This document shows, in pieces, positions 1 to 9,566 of a stretch of DNA of 64,000 nt. The notes below the pieces were generated by a model that saw only the letters and a program-made list of their open reading frames with translations, had not been told where the DNA came from and did no database searches. This DNA comes from Robiginitomaculum sp. (GTDB lineage: Bacteria > Pseudomonadota > Alphaproteobacteria > Caulobacterales > Maricaulaceae): NCBI GenBank assembly GCA_021776615.1, contig JAJFFO010000007.1, positions 62,001-126,000 of the forward strand, read 5' to 3'. Position 1 is the first letter of the stretch. The number at the start of each line of letters is the position of its first letter. The position numbers and the translations under genes are program-made.

Positions 1-130
1 AAACGACGACAAGCCTGCCGTCCCGCTTTGATTTGAGTGATGCAAGTTTCATAAGGTGCCCTTATTTTAAGTAACAATTGTTACCGCATTGGTGCGCCAT
101 TTTCTGCGTTAAGACAAGAATGAATGCAAT

Positions 131-160
131 AAAAAAGGCGGGTCCGAAGACCCGCCTTTC
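131..160 (-). terminator. Rho-independent terminator of the Oar-like receptor gene
   Basis: An 8-bp perfect GC-rich stem (137-144 with 149-156) closes a four-base loop. Read on the minus strand the loop is TTCG and the stem is followed by a run of T residues. It sits about 20 bases past the stop codon of the receptor gene at 182, so it most likely ends that transcript. The remaining 1-130 shows no gene I can support. Confidence 0.9.
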
Positions 161-181
161 TCATACTGTATGGTTAAGGTT

Positions 182-3100
182 TTAGAATTCAACCCGAGCA
201 CTAAAGCGAACCGAACGCGGCGGTACAAAGCCGGTGGGTTCACCAAATTGTGCCCGTGCAGAGCCATTACCGCGCTCGCCAAACTCGTCACGGTCAGTAA
301 CGTCATGGCTGTTAAACACGTTAAACACGTCAACACGGAAAGAAGGGGTCAATGCACCAATGCCTGGAACATCCGGTGTAAAGTTCACCGATACATCCAA
401 ACGCTTGGTCCATTCACTGCTCAATACCGAACCACGAGGCGTAAGCTCCTTGGTACCATCACCATTAAGGTCGCAAAAGAAAGACGAAGCCCCAAACAAT
501 GACGCAATGACATCTGTCGGGTGAACACCGAAGCAACCAAACTGACGTGGCGATTGCACAGTGGCATTCGCACCAAGTGATATCTGGTCATTGACCTGAT
601 AGCTACCAAACACTTTCAGCGTATGCTTACGATCATTTGGCAGACGTCCGGTAATACCATCGGTAAGACCTGGAGTATCAAAGTCCTGCGTCAAGCCAGC
701 ATCGGTTTGCGAATTGTCTGATTTAACCGAGCCTTCATAGTTACCAAAGGAGCGAGCCAGCAGGTAAGAACCTTGCAAGGACCAGCCATCTTCGAAGCCA
801 CGCTCAAAGGTAAACTCAAGCGCTTTATAGCGACGTTTAATGGCAGGAAGCCCCATTTGCTCAGGCGTCAGAGTAACTTGAACCAGGCCATCGCCATCTG
901 GATCACCACCGAGAAATGCCAAAGCATCAGGGGCAAGGTTACCAGCAGGCGTAAAGAAGGTTGCGTTATTACCTGGGTTTAACAGGATGAACTGCGTGAA
1001 GCCGGAGAAGTTGTTGGCCATGGCAGCAACGTCAAGACCATTATCGGCAGCAAAAATACGCATGCCGCGGTCAATAGCCGCATCTTCAATGCCGGACTTC
1101 AGATCTTTAAAAACACCTTGAACGCCGAACTTCCAGTTATCGAAAGCACTGAACTCATAGCCGAGTTTAAACTCGTCCATCTTTTGCGACTGCAGGTTAA
1201 TATCTTTCAGTGTCTCCTTGGCTTGGATGCCTGGAGGCGAAACGACGTCTTTGCCGAGGAATTGACCAAGAACCGGTGTGAAATCCGGGTTGATAGCAGA
1301 GAACAAGAACCAGCTACGCTCAAACGTTTCGGAACCAGCCATCCGCACATTGGTGTTATTAGCCACCGGCAAGTGATAGCGGCCAAAGAAACCAAAGAAG
1401 CGGCTAGAACGGTCACCAGTTGGGTCATAGGTAAACCCGGCGCGGTAATCGATCTGATTGCTGATTTTAACGAAGCTTTCGCCTGCAATATTGTTGTTGT
1501 TAAAGGTCTCGCTGCGAACACCCAGATTAAGGGTCAAGCGATCGGTTGGTGACCAACGATCTTGCGCGTAAAATGCTTTGTGAACCGTTGAGAACGCGCC
1601 GCCCGTATTACGAATACCAACACGAACCAATTCCTGGGTTGGTGCAAAAACGCCACCTGGGTTGAAGCGATTAGGCACACCAGTAAAGTAGCGAAACAAA
1701 GTACCACCGGAACGCTGTGATTGCTCATTGGAGATCAGTTTCTCATGGTCGAAACCAAAGCGGAAACGGTGATCACCAAAGATGTTGTTGACATAAATAT
1801 CGACATCACCGCGATACAATTCACGCTTATTGCCGTCAATCGGACGAACCGTAGCATTCACCCAATCACCGACCCGCAAAGCACTGCCTCCTGGATTGGC
1901 TGCGGTAACACGGCTATCTTGAATGGCCGGGTTGTTGTCTTTATCAGACAGGGCGGTAACGCTGTTGTCGCTTTCACCATAAAGAGCAGAAATCGTTAAC
2001 CAGTCACGGATAACACCGGTATATTTGAAGATATCGGTTTGACCACCAGCGCGGTTAAACGATGTACCGACTTTGGCGCCAATGATAGCGCCCAACTCCG
2101 GGTTAGCTTCATAAGCATTACGGCTAAAAACAAAGCTGTCCGTAGTGTTGAGAGCAGAGTCATCAATGTGGGTAAAGCCCAACGTGTGACGACCAAGATC
2201 AGCATTGTCCAGCAATACTGCATCAAGCTTCAAACCCCAACGCGGATCATCCTGATCGGTGACGTTAAACCGGGTATTGGTGAAGTTGCGGGTTTCATTA
2301 TTGCGCAAACCAAGCAAGGCATAGAAGAACAACCGGTCTTTGACGATCGGGCCACTCAGCCATGCATTGGCCTCGTAAGCACTTTGTTTGTCAATCGAAC
2401 GGAAAACGTCCGTAGTGTCCGGGTTTTTGTTACGGGTTTCGCTTGGTTGCGCGAACACGTTAATGCCACCGTGGAATTCATTGGTACCACGACGAGTAAC
2501 CAAATTGGTCACACCACCGGTTGTACGGCCAAATTCAGCCTGGAAACCACCGGTTTTAACATCTTGTTGTTGGAAGAACTCAAACGGGACCGTATTCATC
2601 AAGCCCAGCAAGCGACGAGGATCGGTAACGTTGAAGCCATCAACATAGATGGTGTTTTCTGAAACCGAAGAACCGCCAATGGAAGGAAGATTACCAAAAC
2701 CGGCTTCGCCTTGCGTCACACCCGGTGCCAAAAGAGCAACTGCGGTGATGTTCCGTGGAACTGGAACGCGCTCGATCAGATCGTCCATATCGACGGTAAT
2801 GCCACCTTCTTGACCAAGATAATCCTTGGTGGTTGAGGTAACACGCTCGGCAGTCACAACGATGGCATCTTCAGAGCCGGAACTGACAACAAAGTCAATG
2901 CCGCGCACAGAACCAGCCTGAATGCGAAGAATTTCAGACTGATCTTGACCATTATAGGACATGCTGGCGGTGTAGGTTGCAATCTGCAACCGGGCAAAAC
3001 GCCAGCGCCCGTCTGAGCCAGATGTCGACGTGGCCGTAAAGCCCCGTGCCGGGTCAGTCAGCGTTACGACAACGCCGGCAACAGCATTGCCGGCCTGATC

Positions 3101-3277
3101 CGTAACCGTACCAACCATTTCGCCAGTGGTAAGATCTTGTGCATATGCAGGCGTCAATGCCGTGGCCGACAGAAGCCCTGCTCCAATAATAGCTGCCGGC
3201 ATGGTAGAAGCCAAAATACTGGCCAACCCCGCTTTTGCAGCATTACGTACTGTAAACCCACCTTTTTGGTGTGTCAT
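182..3277 (-). CDS. Oar-like TonB-dependent outer-membrane receptor
   Basis: The 1031-residue protein has a long signal sequence (about residues 1-46, ending TPAYAQ). A carboxypeptidase-regulatory-like (Ig-like) domain follows at about 50-125, then a plug domain with the segment EDAIVVTAERV near 135 and VDGFNVTDPRR near 215, and a large beta-barrel ending in a terminal Phe (ARVEF), as expected for Omp85/BAM targeting. This architecture matches the Oar/CarboxypepD_reg class of TonB-dependent transporters. The ATG has a strong AAGGAGGGG ribosome site. The substrate cannot be deduced; proteins of this class are often linked to peptide or protein-derived nutrients. It is divergent from the LytS/LytTR pair and shares a regulatory gap with it. 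Confidence 0.88.
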   Translation of the reverse strand: MTHQKGGFTVRNAAKAGLASILASTMPAAIIGAGLLSATALTPAYAQDLTTGEMVGTVTDQAGNAVAGVVVTLTDPARGFTATSTSGSDGRWRFARLQIATYTASMSYNGQDQSEILRIQAGSVRGIDFVVSSGSEDAIVVTAERVTSTTKDYLGQEGGITVDMDDLIERVPVPRNITAVALLAPGVTQGEAGFGNLPSIGGSSVSENTIYVDGFNVTDPRRLLGLMNTVPFEFFQQQDVKTGGFQAEFGRTTGGVTNLVTRRGTNEFHGGINVFAQPSETRNKNPDTTDVFRSIDKQSAYEANAWLSGPIVKDRLFFYALLGLRNNETRNFTNTRFNVTDQDDPRWGLKLDAVLLDNADLGRHTLGFTHIDDSALNTTDSFVFSRNAYEANPELGAIIGAKVGTSFNRAGGQTDIFKYTGVIRDWLTISALYGESDNSVTALSDKDNNPAIQDSRVTAANPGGSALRVGDWVNATVRPIDGNKRELYRGDVDIYVNNIFGDHRFRFGFDHEKLISNEQSQRSGGTLFRYFTGVPNRFNPGGVFAPTQELVRVGIRNTGGAFSTVHKAFYAQDRWSPTDRLTLNLGVRSETFNNNNIAGESFVKISNQIDYRAGFTYDPTGDRSSRFFGFFGRYHLPVANNTNVRMAGSETFERSWFLFSAINPDFTPVLGQFLGKDVVSPPGIQAKETLKDINLQSQKMDEFKLGYEFSAFDNWKFGVQGVFKDLKSGIEDAAIDRGMRIFAADNGLDVAAMANNFSGFTQFILLNPGNNATFFTPAGNLAPDALAFLGGDPDGDGLVQVTLTPEQMGLPAIKRRYKALEFTFERGFEDGWSLQGSYLLARSFGNYEGSVKSDNSQTDAGLTQDFDTPGLTDGITGRLPNDRKHTLKVFGSYQVNDQISLGANATVQSPRQFGCFGVHPTDVIASLFGASSFFCDLNGDGTKELTPRGSVLSSEWTKRLDVSVNFTPDVPGIGALTPSFRVDVFNVFNSHDVTDRDEFGERGNGSARAQFGEPTGFVPPRSVRFSARVEF

Positions 3278-3490
3278 ATTCCCCTCCTTGATGGAAATAG
3301 TGTTTCAACAAATTTACTGACGTGGCCAGCAATAAGCCTTGGCCGTAAGCCTCAGACCCCCTCGTTAGCTACCCACGCATCCAAGATTCGCTACCAAGCG
3401 AAGCCATCAGACACTACTCACAGGTTTGCACCCCACATTTCAATGACAGTGCGTCGTGCGCCATAGAGGCTGAGATGTATGGATGGAAAA

Positions 3491-3545
3491 TCGACAAAAC
3501 GTCGCTTTTCTGCGATAAAACGGCTTCTGAATCGATAAAAACGCT
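3491..3545. promoter_or_regulatory. Three phased direct repeats, candidate LytTR operator
   Basis: Three copies of a CGAYAAAACG-like element have their CGA at 3492, 3513 and 3533, a spacing of 21 and 20 bases, close to two helical turns. A weaker related stretch follows at 3542-3553. They lie in the 333-base gap between the divergent receptor (start 3277) and the histidine kinase (start 3611). LytTR-family regulators are known to bind pairs of short direct repeats about 21 bp apart, and the operon just downstream encodes one. Autoregulation, control of the receptor, or both is inference. The rest of the gap (3278-3490) shows no gene. Confidence 0.5.
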
Positions 3546-3610
3546 ATAAACCGTCAATCAAGGTCGCCTTGGCCTGCGCCCCGTTTTGCTTAACCCGGAT
3601 ATAGATAGAA

Positions 3611-4732
3611 ATGCGTTCTCAAAATGCCGATACTCCACCACCATCGCTGGACACCTTAGAATCCGCCGAGGAAAAAAAAATTTTTTGGATAATTTTGGCG
3701 GTGTTGCTCATTGCGACGCTAGTTAGCAATTATCATCTATTTATTAGGATAAAACCCAAAATTGATATTCCTGGCCTTTTGATGGTTATCTCATTGAATT
3801 TTATATCATTTTATTTTATTAAAAATATTTATCATAAATTTCAAACAAGTATGAAATGGAAAAATATAATGTTTTTATTAATATGCTTCGCAACCATTTG
3901 CGTTGAATATTTTTTTCATGGCATTATATATTTAGTTGTTATGTCACGCGTAGATTGGGGCGACGTAATCGACAGTCTTATGTTTATGGCACCCTATGAA
4001 ATTTCAATATTATTTGCATCTGGGGCCCTTTATGCTTCACTTTTGGAAAACCTTCGTGTTCGCCAGCAGGCAATTGCTTTAGAACGGGCAAACACCCTAG
4101 CACAGAGCGCACAATTGAACATGCTACGCTATCAACTCAACCCACATTTTTTGTTCAATACGCTCAATTCACTATCCGCCCTAATTTTACGTAAGCGTAG
4201 CGAAGAAGCGGAAGGTATTGTTTTAGGATTGAGCCGCTTCCTGCGCTACACACTCGACAACGATGATAGGCAACTGGTTTTTCTCGAGGAGGATATTGAA
4301 GCTCAACGTACTTATCTGGAAATTGAAAAAATTCGTTTTCAGGAACGTTTGAATTTACAGGTAAAAGTGCATCCTGGTCTGGCACGCGCTCTGGTACCTA
4401 GCCTCATGCTTCAACCTATTGTGGAAAATATCGTTAAGCACGTTGTGGCAATATCCAATGACACTTGCACTATCTCTATTTCGGCAAATGCTGACGACGA
4501 AAAATTGGTAATTAACGTTGAGGACGACGGGCCAGGGGTAGCAAACCCTGAAATTCTTCTGGAAAAAAAGAGAAACGGTGTTGGCCTGCGAAACATCGCC
4601 GAACGCCTTGCCCTGTTGTATGGCGATGCCGCCCAGCTAAATGTGACCAATCGCGAAACTGACGGGCTTTGCGTCACCATAACCCTCCCCATGCAGTTTG
4701 AAAGCAAAGATGATGAAAACCCTATTGGTTGA
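3611..4732 (+). CDS. LytS/AlgZ-type sensor histidine kinase
   Basis: 373 residues. Four membrane segments occupy roughly residues 25-47, 58-78, 83-110 and 122-146. A short coiled linker follows, then a His_kinase domain with the phospho-accepting His about residue 179 in the motif NPHFLFN. The HATPase domain shows the N box (ENIVKH), G1 (VEDDGPGV) and G2 (GVGLRNIAERL). There is no recognisable periplasmic sensor domain, so sensing probably involves the membrane part. It overlaps the response regulator gene by about 20 bases, so the two are translationally coupled. The first third of the gene (about 3680-4020) is clearly more AT-rich than its surroundings, which may reflect transmembrane codons or a transferred domain. 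Confidence 0.9.
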   Translation: MRSQNADTPPPSLDTLESAEEKKIFWIILAVLLIATLVSNYHLFIRIKPKIDIPGLLMVISLNFISFYFIKNIYHKFQTSMKWKNIMFLLICFATICVEYFFHGIIYLVVMSRVDWGDVIDSLMFMAPYEISILFASGALYASLLENLRVRQQAIALERANTLAQSAQLNMLRYQLNPHFLFNTLNSLSALILRKRSEEAEGIVLGLSRFLRYTLDNDDRQLVFLEEDIEAQRTYLEIEKIRFQERLNLQVKVHPGLARALVPSLMLQPIVENIVKHVVAISNDTCTISISANADDEKLVINVEDDGPGVANPEILLEKKRNGVGLRNIAERLALLYGDAAQLNVTNRETDGLCVTITLPMQFESKDDENPIG

Positions 4733-5495
4733 TGACGAACCGCTGGCCTTACGCCGTCTCGAACATTTAGCTGCGGAAATCGGTGGCATAGACATCGTTG
4801 CCTCGTGCAAAGACGGTCCTTCGGCGATTGAAGCAGCAAACAAATTCCAGCCGGATCTAGTATTGTTAGACATTAAAATGCCTGGCCCTGACGGGTTTGA
4901 GGTGGCGGCGCAACTGAACGAACTCACACCATTGCCGGAAATCGTATTCGTTACCGCCTTTGACCATTTCGCCGTGCACGCCTTTGAGACCCATGCGCTA
5001 GATTATTTGTTAAAACCGGTTGAAAAAGATCGCCTGGCCGACACCTTCCATTTGGCCCGCGAGCGCATAAAATCTCGTGAAAAAGTAGGGCGCGCTGACG
5101 AACTTGGTGCCATCATACAAGACTTGCGCGAGGCCTTGGGCGAACACCAACGGGACGAAAACAAGCGCGCATTATGGGTCAAGGAAAAAGGCCGTATGGT
5201 GCGCATTAGCAATGCTGACATCAATTGGATTCAGGCGGAACGCGATTATATCCGCCTCCATGTTGGTGATCGCTCACACCTCATGCGCCACACCATGGCG
5301 GCCATCAGCAAAACTTTGGACCCGGAAAAATTTGTGCGCGCGCACCGTTCTGCAATCGTCAACGTCTCTACTGTACGCCAATTACGCCTCAGCCCAACTG
5401 GCGCTCATATCCTTCGCTTAAACGACGGCACAGAAATCCCGGTTGGCCGCCATTATCGCAGCGCCGTTGCCGAGGCCTTGCAAACGAAAGCCTGA
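4710..5495 (+). CDS. LytTR-family response regulator
   Basis: 261 residues from the ATG at 4710; an in-frame TTG at 4698 and an ATG at 4713 are alternatives. The N-terminal receiver has the acidic pair DDE, the phosphoacceptor Asp in LLDIKMP and the conserved Lys in LLKPVEK. A linker leads to a C-terminal LytTR DNA-binding domain (about 160-258) with the typical INWIQAERDYIRLH and FVRAHRSAIVN segments. It is the cognate regulator of the upstream kinase. Likely targets are the operon's own upstream repeats and the adjacent receptor genes. No other output domain is present. Confidence 0.92.
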   Translation: MMKTLLVDDEPLALRRLEHLAAEIGGIDIVASCKDGPSAIEAANKFQPDLVLLDIKMPGPDGFEVAAQLNELTPLPEIVFVTAFDHFAVHAFETHALDYLLKPVEKDRLADTFHLARERIKSREKVGRADELGAIIQDLREALGEHQRDENKRALWVKEKGRMVRISNADINWIQAERDYIRLHVGDRSHLMRHTMAAISKTLDPEKFVRAHRSAIVNVSTVRQLRLSPTGAHILRLNDGTEIPVGRHYRSAVAEALQTKA

Positions 5496-5521
5496 ATTTA
5501 GCTAGCTTTTTAGGAATATAT

Positions 5522-5557
5522 TATGGCGGTCGGAAACGCAGCTCCCCGACCGCCATA
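5522..5557. terminator. Perfect 12-bp hairpin between convergent genes
   Basis: TATGGCGGTCGG at 5522-5533 is perfectly complementary to 5546-5557. It sits between the convergent stops of the LytTR gene (5495) and the second receptor (5565). T-runs are poor on both sides, so it may work as a bidirectional transcript end or an RNA-stabilising hairpin. Confidence 0.7.
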
Positions 5558-5564
5558 GATTTGC

Positions 5565-7709
5565 TTAAAAGCTACCCTTTACGCTCACGCTATAAAAGCG
5601 CCCACTTGTGCGGCTTCTTTCGTCAACGCTATCGATGACGCCAAGGGCGCGGGAACCATCAAAGAAGGTACGCGATCGCTGGCGCTTTTGGTCGAAAATA
5701 TTATCCACACCAAGCTTTATGGTTACGCCGCCATAGCGGGTGGTTTCGATAAAGGCGTCCAAATCACCGGAGCGCCCATTGTTGAAGCTCTCTTCAAACA
5801 ACCGAAACTGATGTGAACCATAACCGGAATTATAATCCCATCCCCAGGCAATCTTCGCCGAGTTTATGTCCTGGCGAAAATCCAGGCCCCACCTATGCCT
5901 TCCTTCATTACCCAAGCGGCGCTCCAGACCGGTTACCGGGTCGACGACCGAAGAATCACGCAAGAACAAGCTGCCGTCCAAGGTCGCATTCTTCAAACCC
6001 AGCGCATCAAGCGGCATACGGGCTTCAACCTCAATAAACCAACGATTGGCATTGCCCAAATTCCCCGGCCCGTCAGAAGCATTATTGATCGGCACCCGGC
6101 CCTGAACGGCGGTTATTTCATCGCGGTGATATTTCAAATTCACCGTACCTTTTTCGCTAAAGCGATGTTCCCACGAGGCCTCATAAGCCCAGGTGCGGTC
6201 AGGTTCCAATTCGGGATTACCCAAATTGGTTTGTGAGTCACTTAAATTCACATTAGAGACGAAATTAAAAAAGTTGAGTTGTGCAACTTCGCGCTCAATG
6301 GACGTGCGAATTTGGTCTTTCTCAGTCACGTTCCATGTTGCCGCAAAGGATGGCTTCCAGAACTTGAACGTCCGCGCACGGCTGGCATCGCCCGATTGTG
6401 ATATCTTGGAAGCTTCATAGCGAAGCCCGGTTTCCAGGGTCCAGTCTGATGAGGGGGTATACACCCACGAGCCAAACAACTCGCCGCGGTCCTCACTAAC
6501 CTTGGTGTTGGACACATCAAGGGCGATCTGTTGCAGGCCTGCGCCGGTATCTTCAAACAGGTCGAGGCCGGAGTTTAGCTTATTCAACGCCCCTTCACTG
6601 CCTACTTGCAACGTATGTTTGGAGCTTATTTCCCAATCATAAAGCAGGCGCAAAATCGTCTCATTCTGGATTGAACCGCCATCAACACGAAAAGCGCCGG
6701 CAAAGCCTTGCGCATTAAAACTCTCTGCATCGTTCAAAAAATTCTCTGCGCGGCGGGTTTTCACAAAAATTAATTTGAGCGAGCGTTTTTCTGACAGCTT
6801 CTTCTCAAAATCACCGCCAACTTCAAACCCGTGACCGCCATTGTCCGAAATATTAAAGTCAAACCCATTGGGGCTTAAGCCGTTGCCAAGCATGCTTGAA
6901 ATGCGCGAAGTTTCGTTGCGATTCCACTCCCAATTCCAATATTTACCGTTCAGCCGCAGGGCGTCGCCATTGCTAAAGCTTTTTTCCATATTGAAGGTTG
7001 GCTGCCATTCACGAAACCAGCGCTGATCTTCTTCGTCCACGCGCCGGGTAAGATCGCCCTGCGCGTTAAAGCTTTGCTCAGGGCCCTTCTCGCGCCGACT
7101 ATTGGTATTGCGTTGCAAGCTGACGGTGAAATCGGCGTCCAGCAATCGCACGGCATATGTCAACTCGCCATTAAAAAACAGACGCTCGCCAGCGAAATTT
7201 TGGCGGGCGGTAAAGGTGGTCTGCCCACCATCGCTACAATCGCAAAGCACCACATTGACCACCCGGCTCTGCCCGCGCATATCAATACCCGGCGTTGAGC
7301 CACGGATAAAATCAACCTGCACAACCCGGCTTACCGCAATGCGTTGCAAAATCTCTTGCAGACCATTGGACTTGGTGCTGGGGCGTTCGCCATTGATCAG
7401 CACATTGCCGGCAGTGCCGCCAAAGCCGCGCGCATTATCGCCATTATCAATGGAAAAACCGGGCACCTGACGGACCATATCAAGGGCGGTAACCGGATTA
7501 TAACTGGCAAAGAAGTCTGGCCCATAGCTGGTGATGGCCCCGTCAGACCCGGTATTGGGTGTCGCCTCACAATCAACAAGGCAAGCAATTGCTCCGGCCT
7601 CAGCGGCCTTTGCCGCACTGGCGTCTTGCGCTTGCACCGCCATCGGTGCACTCGACATCATCATCACAGCCAAGGCTGCACTATAATAGAATTTACTCTT
7701 TACCGTCAT
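5565..7709 (-). CDS. TonB-dependent receptor-like outer-membrane protein
   Basis: About 714 residues from the ATG at 7709, chosen because a typical signal peptide (KSKFYYSAALAVMMM... ending AVQAQ) starts there; the longer frame has no signal. A plug-like domain follows (NPVTALDMVRQVPGF near 80, then LINGERPSTKS), then a long barrel with alternating aromatic strands ending in SVKGSF with a C-terminal Phe. The plug resembles receptors with the OMP_b-brl_3 barrel type more than siderophore receptors. The stretch CLVDCEATP and the motif LCDCSDGG carry unusual Cys pairs. Substrate unknown. It is convergent with the two-component pair. Confidence 0.85.
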   Translation of the reverse strand: MTVKSKFYYSAALAVMMMSSAPMAVQAQDASAAKAAEAGAIACLVDCEATPNTGSDGAITSYGPDFFASYNPVTALDMVRQVPGFSIDNGDNARGFGGTAGNVLINGERPSTKSNGLQEILQRIAVSRVVQVDFIRGSTPGIDMRGQSRVVNVVLCDCSDGGQTTFTARQNFAGERLFFNGELTYAVRLLDADFTVSLQRNTNSRREKGPEQSFNAQGDLTRRVDEEDQRWFREWQPTFNMEKSFSNGDALRLNGKYWNWEWNRNETSRISSMLGNGLSPNGFDFNISDNGGHGFEVGGDFEKKLSEKRSLKLIFVKTRRAENFLNDAESFNAQGFAGAFRVDGGSIQNETILRLLYDWEISSKHTLQVGSEGALNKLNSGLDLFEDTGAGLQQIALDVSNTKVSEDRGELFGSWVYTPSSDWTLETGLRYEASKISQSGDASRARTFKFWKPSFAATWNVTEKDQIRTSIEREVAQLNFFNFVSNVNLSDSQTNLGNPELEPDRTWAYEASWEHRFSEKGTVNLKYHRDEITAVQGRVPINNASDGPGNLGNANRWFIEVEARMPLDALGLKNATLDGSLFLRDSSVVDPVTGLERRLGNEGRHRWGLDFRQDINSAKIAWGWDYNSGYGSHQFRLFEESFNNGRSGDLDAFIETTRYGGVTIKLGVDNIFDQKRQRSRTFFDGSRALGVIDSVDERSRTSGRFYSVSVKGSF

Positions 7710-7833
7710 TCGTCTCGTCCCTTGCGCTAATATGCCGCATGGATTGCGCAAGCCGGAGCTTAGCGCAAGTTACTAAAAAGAAAGGTAAATTAAATTTTGG
7801 ACAGATTACAAAATGGTATATTTTGCAACATGC

Positions 7834-8367
7834 CTAATCTAAAGCATGCAGCCATGCCGCATGGCGCGGTGCTTTTTTGGTCTGCGACCATTCTTCCAAC
7901 ATGGCTGGCGCCACGGTGTGCAGCTCTGCCATTTGTTCCGGCGTGCGCGTGTTCGCGACCAGTTCAAGGCGATGGCCATTAGGGTCGAAAAAGTAGATGG
8001 ATTTAAAAATGCCATGATTGGTCGGGCCTAAAACGTCCAGCCCTTCGGCCTCGATCTTCTTCTTGGCTGCATGCAGCGCATCCAGGTTTTCCAATTCAAA
8101 AGCAATGTGTTGCACCCATTCGGGGGTGTTTTCATCACGGCCCATATCTTCCTTGGTCGGCAATTCAAAGAAAGCCAAAACATTACCCATGCCGGCATCC
8201 AAAAACACGTGCATATAGGGGTCTGGTGCCTTGGTAGAAGGCACTTCGTCCTCGGCAATGGCCAGCACAAAATCCATGCCCAACACCCGCTGGTAAAACT
8301 CAACGGTTTCCTTGGCGTCCTTGCACCGATAAGCGACGTGGTGAATGCGTTTTAGCGCGATACTCAT
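7834..8367 (-). CDS. VOC-superfamily (glyoxalase/dioxygenase fold) protein
   Basis: 177 residues. It starts at the second of two adjacent ATGs because GGAG lies six bases upstream of it. The fold shows two beta-alpha-beta-beta-beta modules with probable metal ligands: His in RIHHVAY, His in VQHIAFE and Glu in HRLELVA. This matches single-domain VOC enzymes such as extradiol dioxygenase-like or glyoxalase-like proteins. It begins 18 bases after the hppD stop on the same strand, so the two are probably one operon and this protein may act on an aromatic breakdown product. The exact reaction is not readable. Confidence 0.82.
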   Translation of the reverse strand: MSIALKRIHHVAYRCKDAKETVEFYQRVLGMDFVLAIAEDEVPSTKAPDPYMHVFLDAGMGNVLAFFELPTKEDMGRDENTPEWVQHIAFELENLDALHAAKKKIEAEGLDVLGPTNHGIFKSIYFFDPNGHRLELVANTRTPEQMAELHTVAPAMLEEWSQTKKAPRHAAWLHALD

Positions 8368-8385
8368 CATGCTCTCCAGCAAAAA

Positions 8386-9450
8386 TTAAGGGGCGGTATC
8401 TTCGAGAACACCACGGCGGACCTGATCAAGTTCAATCGAATCAAATAGAGCCTGAAAATTACCCTCGCCAAAGCCATCATTGCCCTTGCGCTGGATGAAT
8501 TCAAAAAACACCGGGCCGATCACGGTTTTAGAGAATATCTGCAAAAGTAGGCCCTGCCCCTCGGTTGGAGCACCATCAACCAAAATGCGCCGTTTTCGCA
8601 ATTCTTCAACATTCTCGCCATGCTCCGGCAGGCGAGTGTCAATCAGGTCAAAATACGAGTCTGGCGTATCTTGTAACTCCAGACCATTGGCCAGCAAACC
8701 ATCGACCGAGCTATAAATATTGTCCGAGCCAATGGCGATGTGCTGAATGCCCTCACCATTAAAGTCGTTCAAAAATTCCTCGATTTGCGATTTATCGTCA
8801 CGCGATTCGTTTAGCGGAATGCGGATATTACCGTCCGGCGATGTCATGGCTTTGGAGATAAGGCCGGTCAGTTTGCCTTCAATGTCGAAATAGCGAATTT
8901 GCCGAAAACCAAAAACGTCAGTGTAGAATTTACCCCATTTCTCCATCTGTCCGCGGCGTACATTGTGAGTTAAATGGTCGATATAGGTGAAGCCAAGATC
9001 ATTGGTTTTTTCGGCCACGCTAACAATCGGCGTAAACTCTTGCGCAAAAAATGCGTCCCACTCAGCAACGCTCATCAAATAAATAAGCGAGCCGCCAATA
9101 CCTTCAATGGCCGGTAGTTTTTCGGTCCAGCGCCCCTGTTGTGCTGCCTCTGCGCCCCGTTCCAGCGTCTTTTCATAAGCGGACGACGCATCATCAACCA
9201 AAAAGCCCATGGCATTCGCGCCGCCTTTGTGCAGCGCGATAAAGTCGCCAGCCTGCCCACTTGGTTCGCGATTGAGCAAGAAGCTGGCTTTGCCTTGCTG
9301 ATAGCGAATCACATTATGGGTTTTATGCTTGGAAACCGCGGTGAAGCCCATTTTTTCGAACAACATGCCCAAGGCATCTGGTGTTGCGGACGTAAATTCG
9401 ACAAAGGCAAACCCGCGTGTGCCAAGCGGGTTTTCAAAAAGATCGGCCAT
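8386..9450 (-). CDS. hppD: 4-hydroxyphenylpyruvate dioxygenase
   Basis: 354 residues from the ATG at 9450, which has GGAG at seven bases. It is the two-domain VOC fold of HppD. The iron ligands are visible as His in YIDHLTHNV, His in IQHIAIG and Glu in PVFFEFIQRKG. The C-terminal gate helix region (GDDGF-like NDGFGEGNFQALF) is complete. It converts 4-hydroxyphenylpyruvate to homogentisate in tyrosine catabolism. The divergent maiA-like gene suggests a homogentisate route, but homogentisate dioxygenase and fumarylacetoacetase are not in this window. Confidence 0.96.
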   Translation of the reverse strand: MADLFENPLGTRGFAFVEFTSATPDALGMLFEKMGFTAVSKHKTHNVIRYQQGKASFLLNREPSGQAGDFIALHKGGANAMGFLVDDASSAYEKTLERGAEAAQQGRWTEKLPAIEGIGGSLIYLMSVAEWDAFFAQEFTPIVSVAEKTNDLGFTYIDHLTHNVRRGQMEKWGKFYTDVFGFRQIRYFDIEGKLTGLISKAMTSPDGNIRIPLNESRDDKSQIEEFLNDFNGEGIQHIAIGSDNIYSSVDGLLANGLELQDTPDSYFDLIDTRLPEHGENVEELRKRRILVDGAPTEGQGLLLQIFSKTVIGPVFFEFIQRKGNDGFGEGNFQALFDSIELDQVRRGVLEDTAP

Positions 9451-9566
9451 AATGGTGCTCCATCTTGCGCGCAACCCTGTCGGTGCGCCATTGTTAGGGG
9501 GTTGCACCTAGAATGAACAAAACTAGTAACAAATGCAACTAAATTTTACGCCATAAGGTGAAACAC

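Noticed and set aside
182-3277. Numerous plus-strand open frames inside the Oar-like receptor gene
   Set aside because: They are antisense shadows of a protein with clear signal, plug and barrel.
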